A stretch of 64,000 nt of DNA from Hyphomicrobiales bacterium. Lineage in GTDB: Bacteria > Pseudomonadota > Alphaproteobacteria > Rhizobiales > Rhizobiaceae. The stretch covers positions 62,001 through 126,000 of the forward strand of contig UBTY01000016.1 in assembly GCA_900468535.1 (NCBI GenBank), read 5' to 3'. Shown here piece after piece: positions 17,454-26,202 of this stretch (within the stretch, counting starts at the first letter, position 1; the number at the start of each line of letters is the position of its first letter). The notes under the pieces are model-generated. The model was not told the origin of the DNA. It searched no databases and saw only the letters and a program-made list of their open reading frames with translations. The translations under genes were made by a program, and so were the position numbers.

Positions 17454-18781
17454 ACGCGCATTTTCCGCAGCCCCTGCGCAAGTTGAAAGTGGCGATCATC
17501 GGTTCCGGCATCTCAGGTGCCTCGGCAGCATGGGCCCTCAATCCCCTGCACGACGTCACGCTCTACGAGAAGGCGGAGCGGACTGGAGGCCATACGGCAA
17601 CGGTGGATGTCAACTACGACGGCATCGAGATCTCCGTAGATACCGGCTTCATCGTCTATAACGAGCCGAACTATCCGAACCTGACAGCCCTGTTCCGGGA
17701 ACTGGGTGTCGCGACACATGCGAGCGACATGAGCTTCTCGCTGTCCCTCGACCACGGAAAGCTCGAATGGGCCGGCGGCGGCCTTTCCTCTGTCTTCGCT
17801 CAGACGCGCAATCTGCTGAGTCCGTCCTTTCTGCTGATGATCCGGGAAATTCTCCGCTTCAACCGCACATGCCTGCGGGACCGTGATGCCGGGCATCTGG
17901 CTGCCCGTTCGATCGGCGACTATCTCGATTGGCGTGGCTTTTCGCCGGGCTTCACCAACAATTACCTGGTGCCGATGGCCGCCGCGATCTGGTCGACCCC
18001 GGCCACCAAGATGCTGCAGTTCCCCGCCGAACACTTCGTGAATTTCTTCGACAATCATCGGCTGATCTACTCACGGCAGCATCAATGGCGAACGGTGACC
18101 GGCGGCAGCCGCAATTATCTCGACAAGCTGCTGCGACCTCTCGGCGATCGCGTAACGACCGGGCGCGGCGTGAGAAGCGTCGTGCGTAACGAGACGGGCG
18201 TGACTGTCATCGACGATGCCGGGACCGAGTCGCGTTTCGACAAGGTGATCTTCGCCACGCACAGCGACCAGGCGCTTAGAATGCTGGCACAGCCCACGGG
18301 CCAGGAAGCGAAAATTCTGGCAGCCGTCCCCTACCAGCCCAATCGCGTTGTTCTTCATCGGGACGAGCGGCTCATGCCGAACCGCCGCAAGGTCTGGGCA
18401 TCGTGGAATTACCTTCGCTCCAGCCATGCAGATGGCAATGCCGCCGTTGCCGTGACCTATTGGATGAACAGACTGCAGGGGATCGACAATCGCTTTCCGC
18501 TTTTCGTGACGCTCAATCCCGACCGCGAGCCTGATCAAAGCAAGGTCTTCGCCGAGTTCTCCTACGAGCATCCCCAGTTTTCCGCTGAAAGCGTTGCGGC
18601 ACAGAACGCACTCAGGGCAATCCAGGGGCAGAACAACAGCTATTTTGCCGGCGCATGGACCGGCTACGGTTTCCATGAAGACGGCCTCGTATCGGGCCTT
18701 GCCGCCGCGGAAGCGCTCGGCGCCAGTCTGCCCTGGCGACAACATCGACCGATCAGGCAGGCTGCGGATGAAGCAGCATGA
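17450..18781 (+). CDS. FAD-dependent oxidoreductase (amine-oxidase/desaturase-like)
   Basis: A 443-residue protein with an N-terminal Rossmann dinucleotide motif (VAIIGSGISGASAAW, residues 14-28). The FAD-binding GGHTATVDV and DTGFIVYNEPNYPNL blocks follow. The C-terminal FAD signature is FAGAWTGYGFHEDGLVSG. The family (COG2907) accompanies DUF1365 and a cyclopropane synthase in many photo-oxidative-stress operons. In Rhodobacter, related FAD oxidoreductases and SAM methylases make methylated or furan fatty acids, so a role in fatty-acyl modification is a reasonable inference. ATGA overlaps join it to phrB in front and the DUF1365 gene behind. Confidence 0.85.
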   Translation: MNAHFPQPLRKLKVAIIGSGISGASAAWALNPLHDVTLYEKAERTGGHTATVDVNYDGIEISVDTGFIVYNEPNYPNLTALFRELGVATHASDMSFSLSLDHGKLEWAGGGLSSVFAQTRNLLSPSFLLMIREILRFNRTCLRDRDAGHLAARSIGDYLDWRGFSPGFTNNYLVPMAAAIWSTPATKMLQFPAEHFVNFFDNHRLIYSRQHQWRTVTGGSRNYLDKLLRPLGDRVTTGRGVRSVVRNETGVTVIDDAGTESRFDKVIFATHSDQALRMLAQPTGQEAKILAAVPYQPNRVVLHRDERLMPNRRKVWASWNYLRSSHADGNAAVAVTYWMNRLQGIDNRFPLFVTLNPDREPDQSKVFAEFSYEHPQFSAESVAAQNALRAIQGQNNSYFAGAWTGYGFHEDGLVSGLAAAEALGASLPWRQHRPIRQAADEAA

Positions 18782-19620
18782 CGAAACGAGGCCGAAGCCA
18801 GGGTGTCGGCATGACCGCGAACGGCCCTCCGCCCGAGGCGGCGGCCACCCTCTATGTTGGCGACGTCATGCATCAGCGGATGAAGCCCTTCGACCACCGT
18901 TTCCGTTACCGCGTGTTCTCGTTGGCAATCGATCTCGATCGGCTCGATGAGGCAAACCGCAGCTCCGTCCTGTTCTCGGTGAACAGACCGAACCTCGTCT
19001 CGTTCCGCGAGTGCGATCATTCCGATAACAGGACGACCCGCGCTCATGCCGACGAGTTGCTTGCGCATGCGGGCATCCGAGCCAGTCGCATCATCCTTGT
19101 CTGCTACCCGCGAATATTCGGTTACGTCTTCAATCCGCTATCGGTTTATTACGCCTATGACGGCGCTGGGCAGGTCAGCGCGCTGATCTACGAGGTGCGC
19201 AACACCTTCGGCGAGCGTCACAGCTATGTTTGTCCCGTCGATCGCGGGCAGGCATCCGAAGCAGGCATTCGGCAAGCGTGCGACAAGCTCTTTCACGTCT
19301 CGCCATTCATCGAAATGGAGATGCGCTATCATTTCCGGATGTTGCCGCCTGGCAGAGAACTTCGCTGGCGTATCCTCGAGACAGACAAGGACGGACCATT
19401 ACTGGCCGCGACTTTCGCTGGGCAGCAGGTATCACTGACGACAGCCGCACTCGCCGGCCTTCTGCTCAAATTGCCCTTCCTCACCGTCAAGATCATGGCT
19501 GGAATCCACTGGGAAGCGCTTAAACTCTCGCTGAAGGGCGCGCGATATATTCGCCGTCCACCCCCTCCGCTGCCTCATAGTGTCGTTCCATCGGAGCAGA
19601 TACCGGATGCAGCGGAGTGA
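18778..19620 (+). CDS. DUF1365 protein
   Basis: A 280-residue member of DUF1365, a family of unknown biochemical role found almost always beside cyclopropane-fatty-acid synthase and the FAD oxidoreductase seen here. Family blocks visible are LYVGDVMHQRMKPFDHRFRY near the N-terminus, CYPRIFGYVFNPLSVYYAY in the middle, and HVSPFIEMEMRYHFRMLPPG in the C-terminal half. ATG 18778 overlaps the stop of the previous gene (ATGA) and has GGATGAAG upstream. A second ATG (18811) could also be used. Likely to act on acyl chains in the membrane, by association only. Confidence 0.88.
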   Translation: MTKRGRSQGVGMTANGPPPEAAATLYVGDVMHQRMKPFDHRFRYRVFSLAIDLDRLDEANRSSVLFSVNRPNLVSFRECDHSDNRTTRAHADELLAHAGIRASRIILVCYPRIFGYVFNPLSVYYAYDGAGQVSALIYEVRNTFGERHSYVCPVDRGQASEAGIRQACDKLFHVSPFIEMEMRYHFRMLPPGRELRWRILETDKDGPLLAATFAGQQVSLTTAALAGLLLKLPFLTVKIMAGIHWEALKLSLKGARYIRRPPPPLPHSVVPSEQIPDAAE

Positions 19621-19628
19621 GGACGCCA

Positions 19629-19768
19629 TGAAACGGACGACCATCCACGAAGAAACGATTTTCGTTTTTGGACAACGTGCGATAGCGTCAGAGACAATCG
19701 CCGGGGGGTGGAACATCAAGAGCAATATCGTCCTTAACCGGCAGCGACGCCGGAGGAACAGACCATGA
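19629..19768 (+). CDS. 46-residue ORF coupling DUF1365 gene to cfa (doubtful)
   Basis: The start ATG 19629 has GTGAGGA six bases upstream, and the stop TGA overlaps the ATG of cfa as ATGA (19765-19768), continuing the coupled pattern of the operon. The product has an acidic/hydrophobic front (IHEETIFVFG) and a strongly basic tail (NRQRRRRNRP). No homologue is known to me. It could be a leader-type coupling peptide or simply a chance frame bridging the 144-bp gap. Confidence 0.3.
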
Positions 19769-21018
19769 CGAATTCGGGAATCGTTGGCGGGACGTCCGCC
19801 ACGCTTCTGAGCAAGGAAAATATTGCCGTCCTCGCCAAGAACCTTCCATGGCGCGTGCGCCTGGTCCTGCGCGCCCTCCTCGGGATGCAGAGCGGATCTC
19901 TCACGATCGTATTTCCAGATGGGCGAACCGTTCTTGCCCAGGGGATTTCGCCAGGCCCCGAGGCTTTGCTTCGCTTGAAAAACTGGAACATCGCCTATCG
20001 GTCGCTCGCCACAGGCACGATCGGGGTGGCCGAGACCTATATGGACGGTGACTGGGACAGTCCTGATATCGCTGCTTTCCTCGAGCTGTTCCTCGTAAAC
20101 GCCGATGCCGCGAAAACCTATGCCGGCGGTCAGGGCAGCGTCATGCGCCTTGTCGAGCGAGTCAGGCATTGGATGAACGCCAACACGCGTGCCGGCTCGC
20201 GCCGAAACATCGCCGCCCATTACGATCTCGGCAACGATTTCTATAGCCAATGGCTCGACCCGACGATGACCTATTCGTCGGCGCTCTATTCGACGGGTGC
20301 CAACGACCTACAATCGGCCCAGCACGCTAAATACCGTGCCTTGGCCGAGGCAACCGGGATCAGGCCGGGCGACCATGTACTCGAGATCGGATGCGGCTGG
20401 GGCGGTTTCGCTGAATTCGCCGCAAGCCAGCTCGATTGCCGCGTCACCGGATTGACGATCAGCAAGGAACAACTGGCCTTTGCGCAACAACGCATCCAGA
20501 AGGCCGGTCTTGCCGATCGCGCCGAATTCCGGTTGCAGGACTACCGTGACGAGACTGGACAATACGACAGCATCGTTTCGATCGAGATGTTTGAAGCCGT
20601 CGGAGAGAAGTACTGGCCAGCATATTTCTCGAAACTGCGACAGTGCTTAAAACCCGGCGGCAAGGCCGGACTACAGATCATAACCATTCGGCCGGAAGCC
20701 TTCGACGAATACCGCAGCAATCCCGATTTCATCCAGAGATACGTGTTCCCGGGCGGGATGCTACCGACACGGGATCATCTTGCGGATCTGGGAAAGAAAG
20801 TGAACTTGTCACTGGTCAGGGACTTCGGTTTTGGGTTAGACTATGCCCGAACGCTCGCTGAGTGGCGCGAGCGGTTCTGGTCCGTTTGGGAACGTATTCG
20901 CCCGATGGGCTTCGACGAGCGGTTCAAGCGGCTCTGGGAATTCTACTTGTTCTATTGCGAAGCCGGCTTCCGCGCCCGAAACATAGACGTCCGCCAGGTC
21001 GTCTTTTCGCGGAGCTGA
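19765..21018 (+). CDS. cfa: cyclopropane-fatty-acyl-phospholipid synthase family protein
   Basis: A 417-residue SAM-dependent enzyme that adds a methylene or methyl carbon to unsaturated acyl chains of membrane phospholipids. The AHYDLGNDFYSQWLD block (residues 151-165) and the SAM motif VLEIGCGWGGFAEFAAS (residues 205-221) are diagnostic; IVSIEMFEAVGEKYW follows. Length is a little above E. coli Cfa (382). GGAGGAAC precedes ATG 19765. As last gene of the phrB operon it fits the photo-oxidative-stress set, in which such enzymes protect or remodel unsaturated lipids. It may be a UfaM-like methylase rather than a true cyclopropanase. Confidence 0.9.
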   Translation: MTNSGIVGGTSATLLSKENIAVLAKNLPWRVRLVLRALLGMQSGSLTIVFPDGRTVLAQGISPGPEALLRLKNWNIAYRSLATGTIGVAETYMDGDWDSPDIAAFLELFLVNADAAKTYAGGQGSVMRLVERVRHWMNANTRAGSRRNIAAHYDLGNDFYSQWLDPTMTYSSALYSTGANDLQSAQHAKYRALAEATGIRPGDHVLEIGCGWGGFAEFAASQLDCRVTGLTISKEQLAFAQQRIQKAGLADRAEFRLQDYRDETGQYDSIVSIEMFEAVGEKYWPAYFSKLRQCLKPGGKAGLQIITIRPEAFDEYRSNPDFIQRYVFPGGMLPTRDHLADLGKKVNLSLVRDFGFGLDYARTLAEWRERFWSVWERIRPMGFDERFKRLWEFYLFYCEAGFRARNIDVRQVVFSRS

Positions 21019-21100
21019 CGAGAGTGGGTGGCGGACAGATCGGGCAGCTGACCTCCTGTCCATTCCGCCACCTGCCTCGTCAATGGCGAGCAGTCGTCAA

Positions 21101-21934
21101 TTATTCGGCAGGATGCGGCGTCACCGACCGGCGACCACCGCCAAGCGGGCGATCCCGCCAGCCTGTCGAACGATTGATCAGCCGGAAGTACAGGCCGTAA
21201 GGCACCAGCTTCAGAAGCTTGAGCGTATAGGTAAAGCGCTTCGGGAAAGTAATTTCAAATCGCTTGGACTTCAGTCCGGCGGAGATCTCCGCGGCAGCCT
21301 CTTCCGCCGAGATCAGCGACGGCATCGGAAACTCGTTCTTGCGGGTCGCTGGCGTATCCACGAAACCCGGTGTCACGACCTGAATACGGATTCCCATCTT
21401 GTCCAGATCGAATTTCAGGCTTTCAGCCATGTTGATAAGGGCGGCCTTCGTCGCTCCGTAGGCGGCACTGGTTGGCAGGCCTCCATATCCAGTGACCGAC
21501 GAAACGATCGCGATCTGTCCCTGCCCCTTCCCTTTCATGTGGCGGACCGCGGGGATCAGGCAATTGACGACGCCCTGGACGTTTACGGCAAAGCTCTGCT
21601 CGAAATCATCACGCTTCAACTCTTCCGCGTGAACGGGGAGATAGACGCCTGCATTGAAGATCGCCAGCGCGAGCGTGCCGTGCTCGTATTCGATGGACGC
21701 AAGCACGTGCTCCATGTCCTCAGGATCGGTAACGTCGCCGTCGAGAACAACGATGCTACCTGCGAGGCCGTTCGCCTGCGCCTGAAGCTCGGCGAGCTTT
21801 TCATGGTCACGCGCCGTCACGGCGACCTTGTAGCCTTCCGCTGCCAACTGCAAAGCCAACGCCCGCCCGATGCCTGAGCTTGCGCCCGATATCCAGACAA
21901 TTCCGTGTTCGGGGTGGGCGATAAAATCGTGCAT
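21101..21934 (-). CDS. short-chain dehydrogenase/reductase
   Basis: A 277-residue classical SDR. The cofactor motif GASSGIG is at residues 17-23, NAG (IFNAGVYLP) near 94, the catalytic Ser in IVSSVTGYGG, and YGATKAA carries the Tyr/Lys pair. The C-terminal extension (LKLVPYGLYFRLINRSTGW) is hydrophobic and may touch the membrane. It follows the chrR-like gene on the same strand after about 100 bp and converges on cfa, so it is probably co-expressed with the anti-sigma-like gene. An oxidised lipid or aldehyde substrate is conceivable but not shown. Confidence 0.88.
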   Translation of the reverse strand: MHDFIAHPEHGIVWISGASSGIGRALALQLAAEGYKVAVTARDHEKLAELQAQANGLAGSIVVLDGDVTDPEDMEHVLASIEYEHGTLALAIFNAGVYLPVHAEELKRDDFEQSFAVNVQGVVNCLIPAVRHMKGKGQGQIAIVSSVTGYGGLPTSAAYGATKAALINMAESLKFDLDKMGIRIQVVTPGFVDTPATRKNEFPMPSLISAEEAAAEISAGLKSKRFEITFPKRFTYTLKLLKLVPYGLYFRLINRSTGWRDRPLGGGRRSVTPHPAE

Positions 21935-22033
21935 GGCGCAATTCCTCCGGCTTTCGCATCAACGTCGAAATTCATCCGGAAGTTCCTCGCAACCTCCCGG
22001 GGACATGCTCCTATCACGCTATTGTGGCTGCTT

Positions 22034-22669
22034 TCAGCCGATCAGATCGCCCAGCATCTGTCGGAACGATCCCGTCAGCCTGATCGGTGCATCGAGCACC
22101 GAAAGCGCGATGCAGGGACGATCTTTTTCGGCAACCGGACGATGATCGACGGTCTCGTCCGCAACGGAAATATCGCCTGGGCCGAAGCGCGCCCGGCCAT
22201 CGGAAAAAGCGCCATCGAGGACGAGCGTCAACTCAATGCCCTTGTGGGTGTGGGCCGGAAGCGATCGGCCCGGCCTGATCCACATCAGGCTGAACTCGAA
22301 ACCATCGGCATCGATCGAATACTCCTTGAAGCCGGGAAGCTTCGTCTTCCAAGGAACCCCGTCCGCGTCGAAGCCGACGAAGCGGCGCAGCGAAGCAGGA
22401 AACACGCCCGAGGACATGAAAGCCGGCGCCGGCAAGGGCGCAGCCGAGGCAAAGATCTTCGACAAACGGCCATCGCGGCCATCGATGGCGGCAAGCTCGA
22501 TGTTCTCGAGCGCCTCTCCGGCCAGACATTCCAGATCCCAGACCAGCGAGCGGTTGTCGGACTTCATCTCCAGATGACATTCGACAAGTACGCGCACCGG
22601 CTCCGGGAGGGAGCCGGCTACATAATGCGCCATCAATGCATCGACCGTGTCGATATGTTGAGAAACCAT
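22034..22669 (-). CDS. ChrR-like anti-sigma/cupin protein lacking the anti-sigma zinc cysteines
   Basis: A 211-residue protein with the two-domain plan of ChrR, the zinc anti-sigma factor of RpoE in the singlet-oxygen response. The N-terminal region (residues 1-60) aligns as DALMAHYVAGSLPEP...CHLEM: the two zinc histidines are kept (His5, His32), but both cysteines of the H-x3-C-x2-C motif are replaced by Lys36 and Asn39. The C-terminal cupin keeps all metal ligands: His140, His142, Glu146 and His176. No ECF sigma gene lies beside it, although RpoE and ChrR are normally encoded together. Its own promoter region carries TGATCC-N18-TATGGA. It could be an orphan sensor. Confidence 0.8.
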   Translation of the reverse strand: MVSQHIDTVDALMAHYVAGSLPEPVRVLVECHLEMKSDNRSLVWDLECLAGEALENIELAAIDGRDGRLSKIFASAAPLPAPAFMSSGVFPASLRRFVGFDADGVPWKTKLPGFKEYSIDADGFEFSLMWIRPGRSLPAHTHKGIELTLVLDGAFSDGRARFGPGDISVADETVDHRPVAEKDRPCIALSVLDAPIRLTGSFRQMLGDLIG

Positions 22670-22713
22670 GACGGTTTTCGGTCGTGTCCGCTTTCGTGAT
22701 TGCTTTGTCGTCG

Positions 22714-22743
22714 TCCATACGATGAAAGTCAATCGCTGGATCA
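22714..22743 (-). promoter_or_regulatory. RpoE/ChrR-type (ECF11) promoter before the chrR-like gene
   Basis: On the minus strand TGATCC (22743-22738), 18 bases, TATGGA (22719-22714). The architecture is identical to that upstream of the photolyase operon. A start site near 22707 leaves about 38 bases before ATG 22669. Confidence 0.65.
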
Positions 22744-22901
22744 GCGTGGGTTAAGAGTACCATCCGGTTCGGGGTTTACTTGCACCCGGAGGTGTATTTT
22801 TGTCGCGGCACGCGGAGGCATGGAATAGCATTTCTTGCCAACCCAGCCTTGTGAAGGGAAAAGACCGTTCTTAAACTAAGCGTTTGAAAGAGGCAGATTC
22901 C

Positions 22902-23939
22902 ATGACCGTCCACCCCTCAGTTCTTCAAGCTATAGGCAACACTCCTCTGATCAAACTGAAGGGGGCCTCAGACGCAACCGGCTGCACGATCCTCGGCAAG
23001 GCGGAGTTTCTGAACCCGGGCCAGTCCGTCAAGGATCGCGCGGCGCTTTACATCATTCGCGACGCAGAGCGAAAAGGGCTCCTGAGGCCCGGCGGCGTGA
23101 TCGTCGAAGGCACGGCGGGTAACACGGGGATTGGACTGACGCTCGTCGCGAAGGCGCTCGGTTACCGCACGGTCATCGTGATCCCGGAAACGCAAAGCCA
23201 GGAAAAGAAGGATGCCCTGAAACTGCTCGGCGCCGAACTGGTCGAGGTTCCGGCGGTTCCTTACAAGAATCCGAACAACTACGTAAAGATCTCGGGCCGT
23301 CTGGCAGAGCAGCTTGCCAAGACCGAGCCGAACGGCGCGATCTGGGCCAACCAGTTCGACAACGTCGCCAATCGGCAGGCCCATATCGAAACGACGGCGA
23401 AAGAGATCTGGAACGATACCGACGGCAAGGTCGACGGATTTATCTGCTCTGTCGGTTCCGGCGGAACGCTCGCTGGCGTCGCCGCCGGCCTGAAGGGCTT
23501 CAACAAGGACATCAAGATCGGGATCGCGGATCCCGATGGTGCTGCGCTTTATGAGTTCTACAAGAATGGCGAACTGAAATCGTCGGGCTCCTCCATCACC
23601 GAAGGCATCGGTCAAGGCCGCATTACGGCAAACCTCGAAGGTTTCGTTCCGGATTTCGCCTATAATATCTCGGATGCGGAAGCCTTGCCCTTCGTGTTCG
23701 ATCTCGTCGAAAACGAAGGCCTGTGCCTCGGTGGCTCGACCGCGATCAACATTGCCGGCGCGGTCCGTCTCGCCAAGGATCTCGGCCCCGGCCATACGGT
23801 CGTGACGATCCTCTGCGACTACGGCAACCGCTACCAGTCCAAGCTCTTCAACCCTGACTTCCTGACGTCGAAGGGCCTTCCGTTGCCTGCCTGGCTGACA
23901 TCGACGTCCGATATCAAGATCCCCTACGAACCAGCGTGA
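22902..23939 (+). CDS. cysK: cysteine synthase A (O-acetylserine sulfhydrylase)
   Basis: A 345-residue fold-type II PLP enzyme that makes cysteine from O-acetylserine and sulfide. The PLP lysine is Lys44 in PGQSVKDRAALY. The substrate loop is GTAGNTGIG, the phosphate-binding loop CSVGSGGTLAGV, and the C-terminal PLP Ser motif lies in GLCLGGSTAIN. ATG 22902 follows GAAAGAGG. First gene of a tight operon with alaX, sseA and a GNAT (gaps of 6, 14 and 5 bp). It is slightly longer than E. coli CysK because of a C-terminal tail. Confidence 0.93.
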   Translation: MTVHPSVLQAIGNTPLIKLKGASDATGCTILGKAEFLNPGQSVKDRAALYIIRDAERKGLLRPGGVIVEGTAGNTGIGLTLVAKALGYRTVIVIPETQSQEKKDALKLLGAELVEVPAVPYKNPNNYVKISGRLAEQLAKTEPNGAIWANQFDNVANRQAHIETTAKEIWNDTDGKVDGFICSVGSGGTLAGVAAGLKGFNKDIKIGIADPDGAALYEFYKNGELKSSGSSITEGIGQGRITANLEGFVPDFAYNISDAEALPFVFDLVENEGLCLGGSTAINIAGAVRLAKDLGPGHTVVTILCDYGNRYQSKLFNPDFLTSKGLPLPAWLTSTSDIKIPYEPA

Positions 23940-23945
23940 GACCAC

Positions 23946-24683
23946 ATGCCAGTCAATGCCCTCTATCGTGACGATTTCTATCTCTCGACATGCGAAGCGG
24001 TGGTAACCGCAATCCATGAGGATGGGGGCATCGAGCTGGACCAGACCTGCTTCTACGCGACTTCTGGAGGCCAGCCGGGCGACACCGGCTTTCTCGAGCG
24101 CGCTGACGGGAGCAAGATAACACTCGGCCAAACGAAACACGGGTCCGGCAAGGATATCGTCATCCACGTGCCTGCCGAAGGCCAAGCTTCGCCTGATATC
24201 GGCGAGAAGCTGGTTTTGCATGTCGATTGGCCGCGCCGCTACAAGTTGATGCGCATGCACACCGCCTGCCATCTGCTCTCAGTCGTATGCCCGTTCCCGA
24301 TCACCGGTGCAGCCGTCGGCGAAGACGAGAGCCGCGTCGACTTCGACATGACCGACACGATCGACAAGGACGAGGTCACGGCAAAGCTGATGGAGCTTGT
24401 CGCAGAGAATCATCCGGTCTACCTGCAGTGGATCACGGACGAGGAACTCGCCGCGAACCCCGGTATCGTGAAATCAAAGAATGTCCGTCCGCCGATCGGC
24501 CTTGGCCGCGTCAGCCTCGTCTGCATCGGCGAGGACTCGGCAATTGACAGCCAGCCCTGCGGCGGCACACATGTCTCGGAAACGCAGGAAGTCGGGCAGA
24601 TTCACATCGCCAAGATCGAGAAGAAAGGCAAGGAGAACCGCCGCTTCCGCATCCGTTTCGGCGTGCCTGGCGACGAAGCCTGA
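23946..24683 (+). CDS. alanyl-tRNA editing protein (AlaX type)
   Basis: A free-standing trans-editing domain of 245 residues related to the AlaRS editing domain; it removes serine or glycine mis-attached to tRNA-Ala. Zinc ligands are intact: His105 and His109 in MRMHTACH, and Cys205/His209 in QPCGGTHV. The second block GGQPGDTGFL (residues 41-50) is the N-terminal editing-domain signature. It follows cysK by six bases. Its operon with sulfur-metabolism genes has no obvious mechanistic link. Confidence 0.9.
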   Translation: MPVNALYRDDFYLSTCEAVVTAIHEDGGIELDQTCFYATSGGQPGDTGFLERADGSKITLGQTKHGSGKDIVIHVPAEGQASPDIGEKLVLHVDWPRRYKLMRMHTACHLLSVVCPFPITGAAVGEDESRVDFDMTDTIDKDEVTAKLMELVAENHPVYLQWITDEELAANPGIVKSKNVRPPIGLGRVSLVCIGEDSAIDSQPCGGTHVSETQEVGQIHIAKIEKKGKENRRFRIRFGVPGDEA

Positions 24684-24697
24684 TACAAGGAAAGATT

Positions 24698-25567
24698 ATG
24701 AGCGAAGAGAAGAGCCGTTTCGTCGTTTCTGCCGACTGGCTGCAGGCCGAACTTGGGAAGCCGGATTTGCGGGTGCTGGACGCTTCCTTCTACCTCCCAG
24801 CGCACAATCGCGATGCCAACGCAGAGTACGCTGCAGGACACATTCCCGGTGCGATCCGCTTTGATCAGGACAAGATCGCCGACCATTCCGTCCCTCTCCC
24901 TCACACGATCCCCTCGCCCGAGGAGTTCGCCGCTGAAGTCGGGAAGCTCGGTATCGACGAGAACGATCGGATCGTCGTCTATGACGGGATCGGTATGTTC
25001 GCGTCGCCGCGCGTCTGGTGGCTGTTTCGCGTGATGGGCGCCAAGAATGTCTTTGTGCTCGATGGAGGTCTAGACGGCTGGAGGGCTGACGGCCGCCCGC
25101 TCGAGAGCGCTGTTCCGCAGTACGCGGCAAAGGTCTTTCATCCGCATTACGCCGCCGGCCGCGTCGCCAATCTCGATGCGATGCGCGCAATCGTTTCCGA
25201 TGGATCCCTGCAGATCGCCGATGCCCGGAGCGCTGGGCGTTTTGCAGCGGCGGAACCGGAGCCGCGTGCAGGCATGCGATCGGGTCACATGCCCGGTGCC
25301 CGCAGCCTTCCGTCCGGTGTCTTTGCCAGCAAGGGCTACTTCAAGTCTCTTCCGGAACTGAAGAAGACGATCGAAGACGCCGGTGTCGATCTTTCGAAAC
25401 CGGTGGTCACGTCATGCGGATCCGGCATAACGGCTGCGATCATCACCCTGGCGCTGGAATCACTTGGGCACACCGACAACAAGCTCTACGACGGATCGTG
25501 GAGCGAATGGGGATCGCGTGAAGACACGCCTGTCGTGACCGGCCCTCCCACACCGTCCAAGGCCTGA
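24698..25567 (+). CDS. sseA: 3-mercaptopyruvate sulfurtransferase
   Basis: A 289-residue protein with two tandem rhodanese domains. The first (residues about 10-135) is inactive. The second ends in the active loop TSCGSGITAAI with catalytic Cys240; the CGSG-type loop marks a mercaptopyruvate rather than thiosulfate enzyme. The linker carries HIPGAIRFDQDKIAD and HMPGARSLPSG, typical of the family. It fits cysteine catabolism beside cysK. Start ATG 24698 with ACAAGGAAAG upstream. Confidence 0.92.
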   Translation: MSEEKSRFVVSADWLQAELGKPDLRVLDASFYLPAHNRDANAEYAAGHIPGAIRFDQDKIADHSVPLPHTIPSPEEFAAEVGKLGIDENDRIVVYDGIGMFASPRVWWLFRVMGAKNVFVLDGGLDGWRADGRPLESAVPQYAAKVFHPHYAAGRVANLDAMRAIVSDGSLQIADARSAGRFAAAEPEPRAGMRSGHMPGARSLPSGVFASKGYFKSLPELKKTIEDAGVDLSKPVVTSCGSGITAAIITLALESLGHTDNKLYDGSWSEWGSREDTPVVTGPPTPSKA

Positions 25568-25572
25568 TCGAC

Positions 25573-26133
25573 ATGGCCAAACCTCCCGCGTCCCTCAACG
25601 CCCACGTCACCCATCTGGAAATGACGGCTGCTCCGAAGGCGAGCTTGCCGGTGCCTGTCAACATTCAGACGGCGATCATGCGCGCCCCGTCGATGCCGCT
25701 GCCCTTCTACCGCTATCTCTACCGGCAGGTCGGCGCACGGTGGCAGTGGGTCGAGCGACTGCGGATGAGCGATGAGGAACTTGCAGCGGTATTGCACGAC
25801 AAGCGCAACACCATCTGCGTTCTCTACGTCAACGGGGCGCCGGCAGGCTTCTACGAGTACGTGACCCGGGATGACGACACGATCGAGCTCAGCCATTTCG
25901 GGCTGATCGAGCATGCACTTGGGCTCGGGATCGGGAAATGGTTCCTGCTGCAGGCGCTCTACGCGATATGGTCGCAGAATCCACAGCGCGTGGTGACGAC
26001 CACCAATAATCTCGATCATCCACGAGCGCTCCAGCTCTATCAGATGTTCGGCTTTTCGCCGGTTTCTACCGGTAGCGCTGTCGTACGCCCACTGAGCGAC
26101 AAAGAACTGCTGGAGCTCTTCAAGAAGAGCTGA
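25573..26133 (+). CDS. GNAT-family N-acetyltransferase
   Basis: A 186-residue acetyltransferase with the acetyl-CoA loop IEHALGLGIGKWFLLQALYAIW (motif A, about residues 117-138) and a TNNLDHPRALQLYQMFGFSPV motif B. The N-terminal 36 residues are weakly conserved-looking, and ATG 25621 or 25678 could be the real start. Last member of the cysK operon. Substrate is unknown. Confidence 0.82.
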   Translation: MAKPPASLNAHVTHLEMTAAPKASLPVPVNIQTAIMRAPSMPLPFYRYLYRQVGARWQWVERLRMSDEELAAVLHDKRNTICVLYVNGAPAGFYEYVTRDDDTIELSHFGLIEHALGLGIGKWFLLQALYAIWSQNPQRVVTTTNNLDHPRALQLYQMFGFSPVSTGSAVVRPLSDKELLELFKKS

Positions 26134-26202
26134 AGCGGCAAGTATCGGGTGGTTTCCGATCGTCGTTAATGGAACCATGGCGGCCTCAAAAGGAGTTCCG
26201 CC

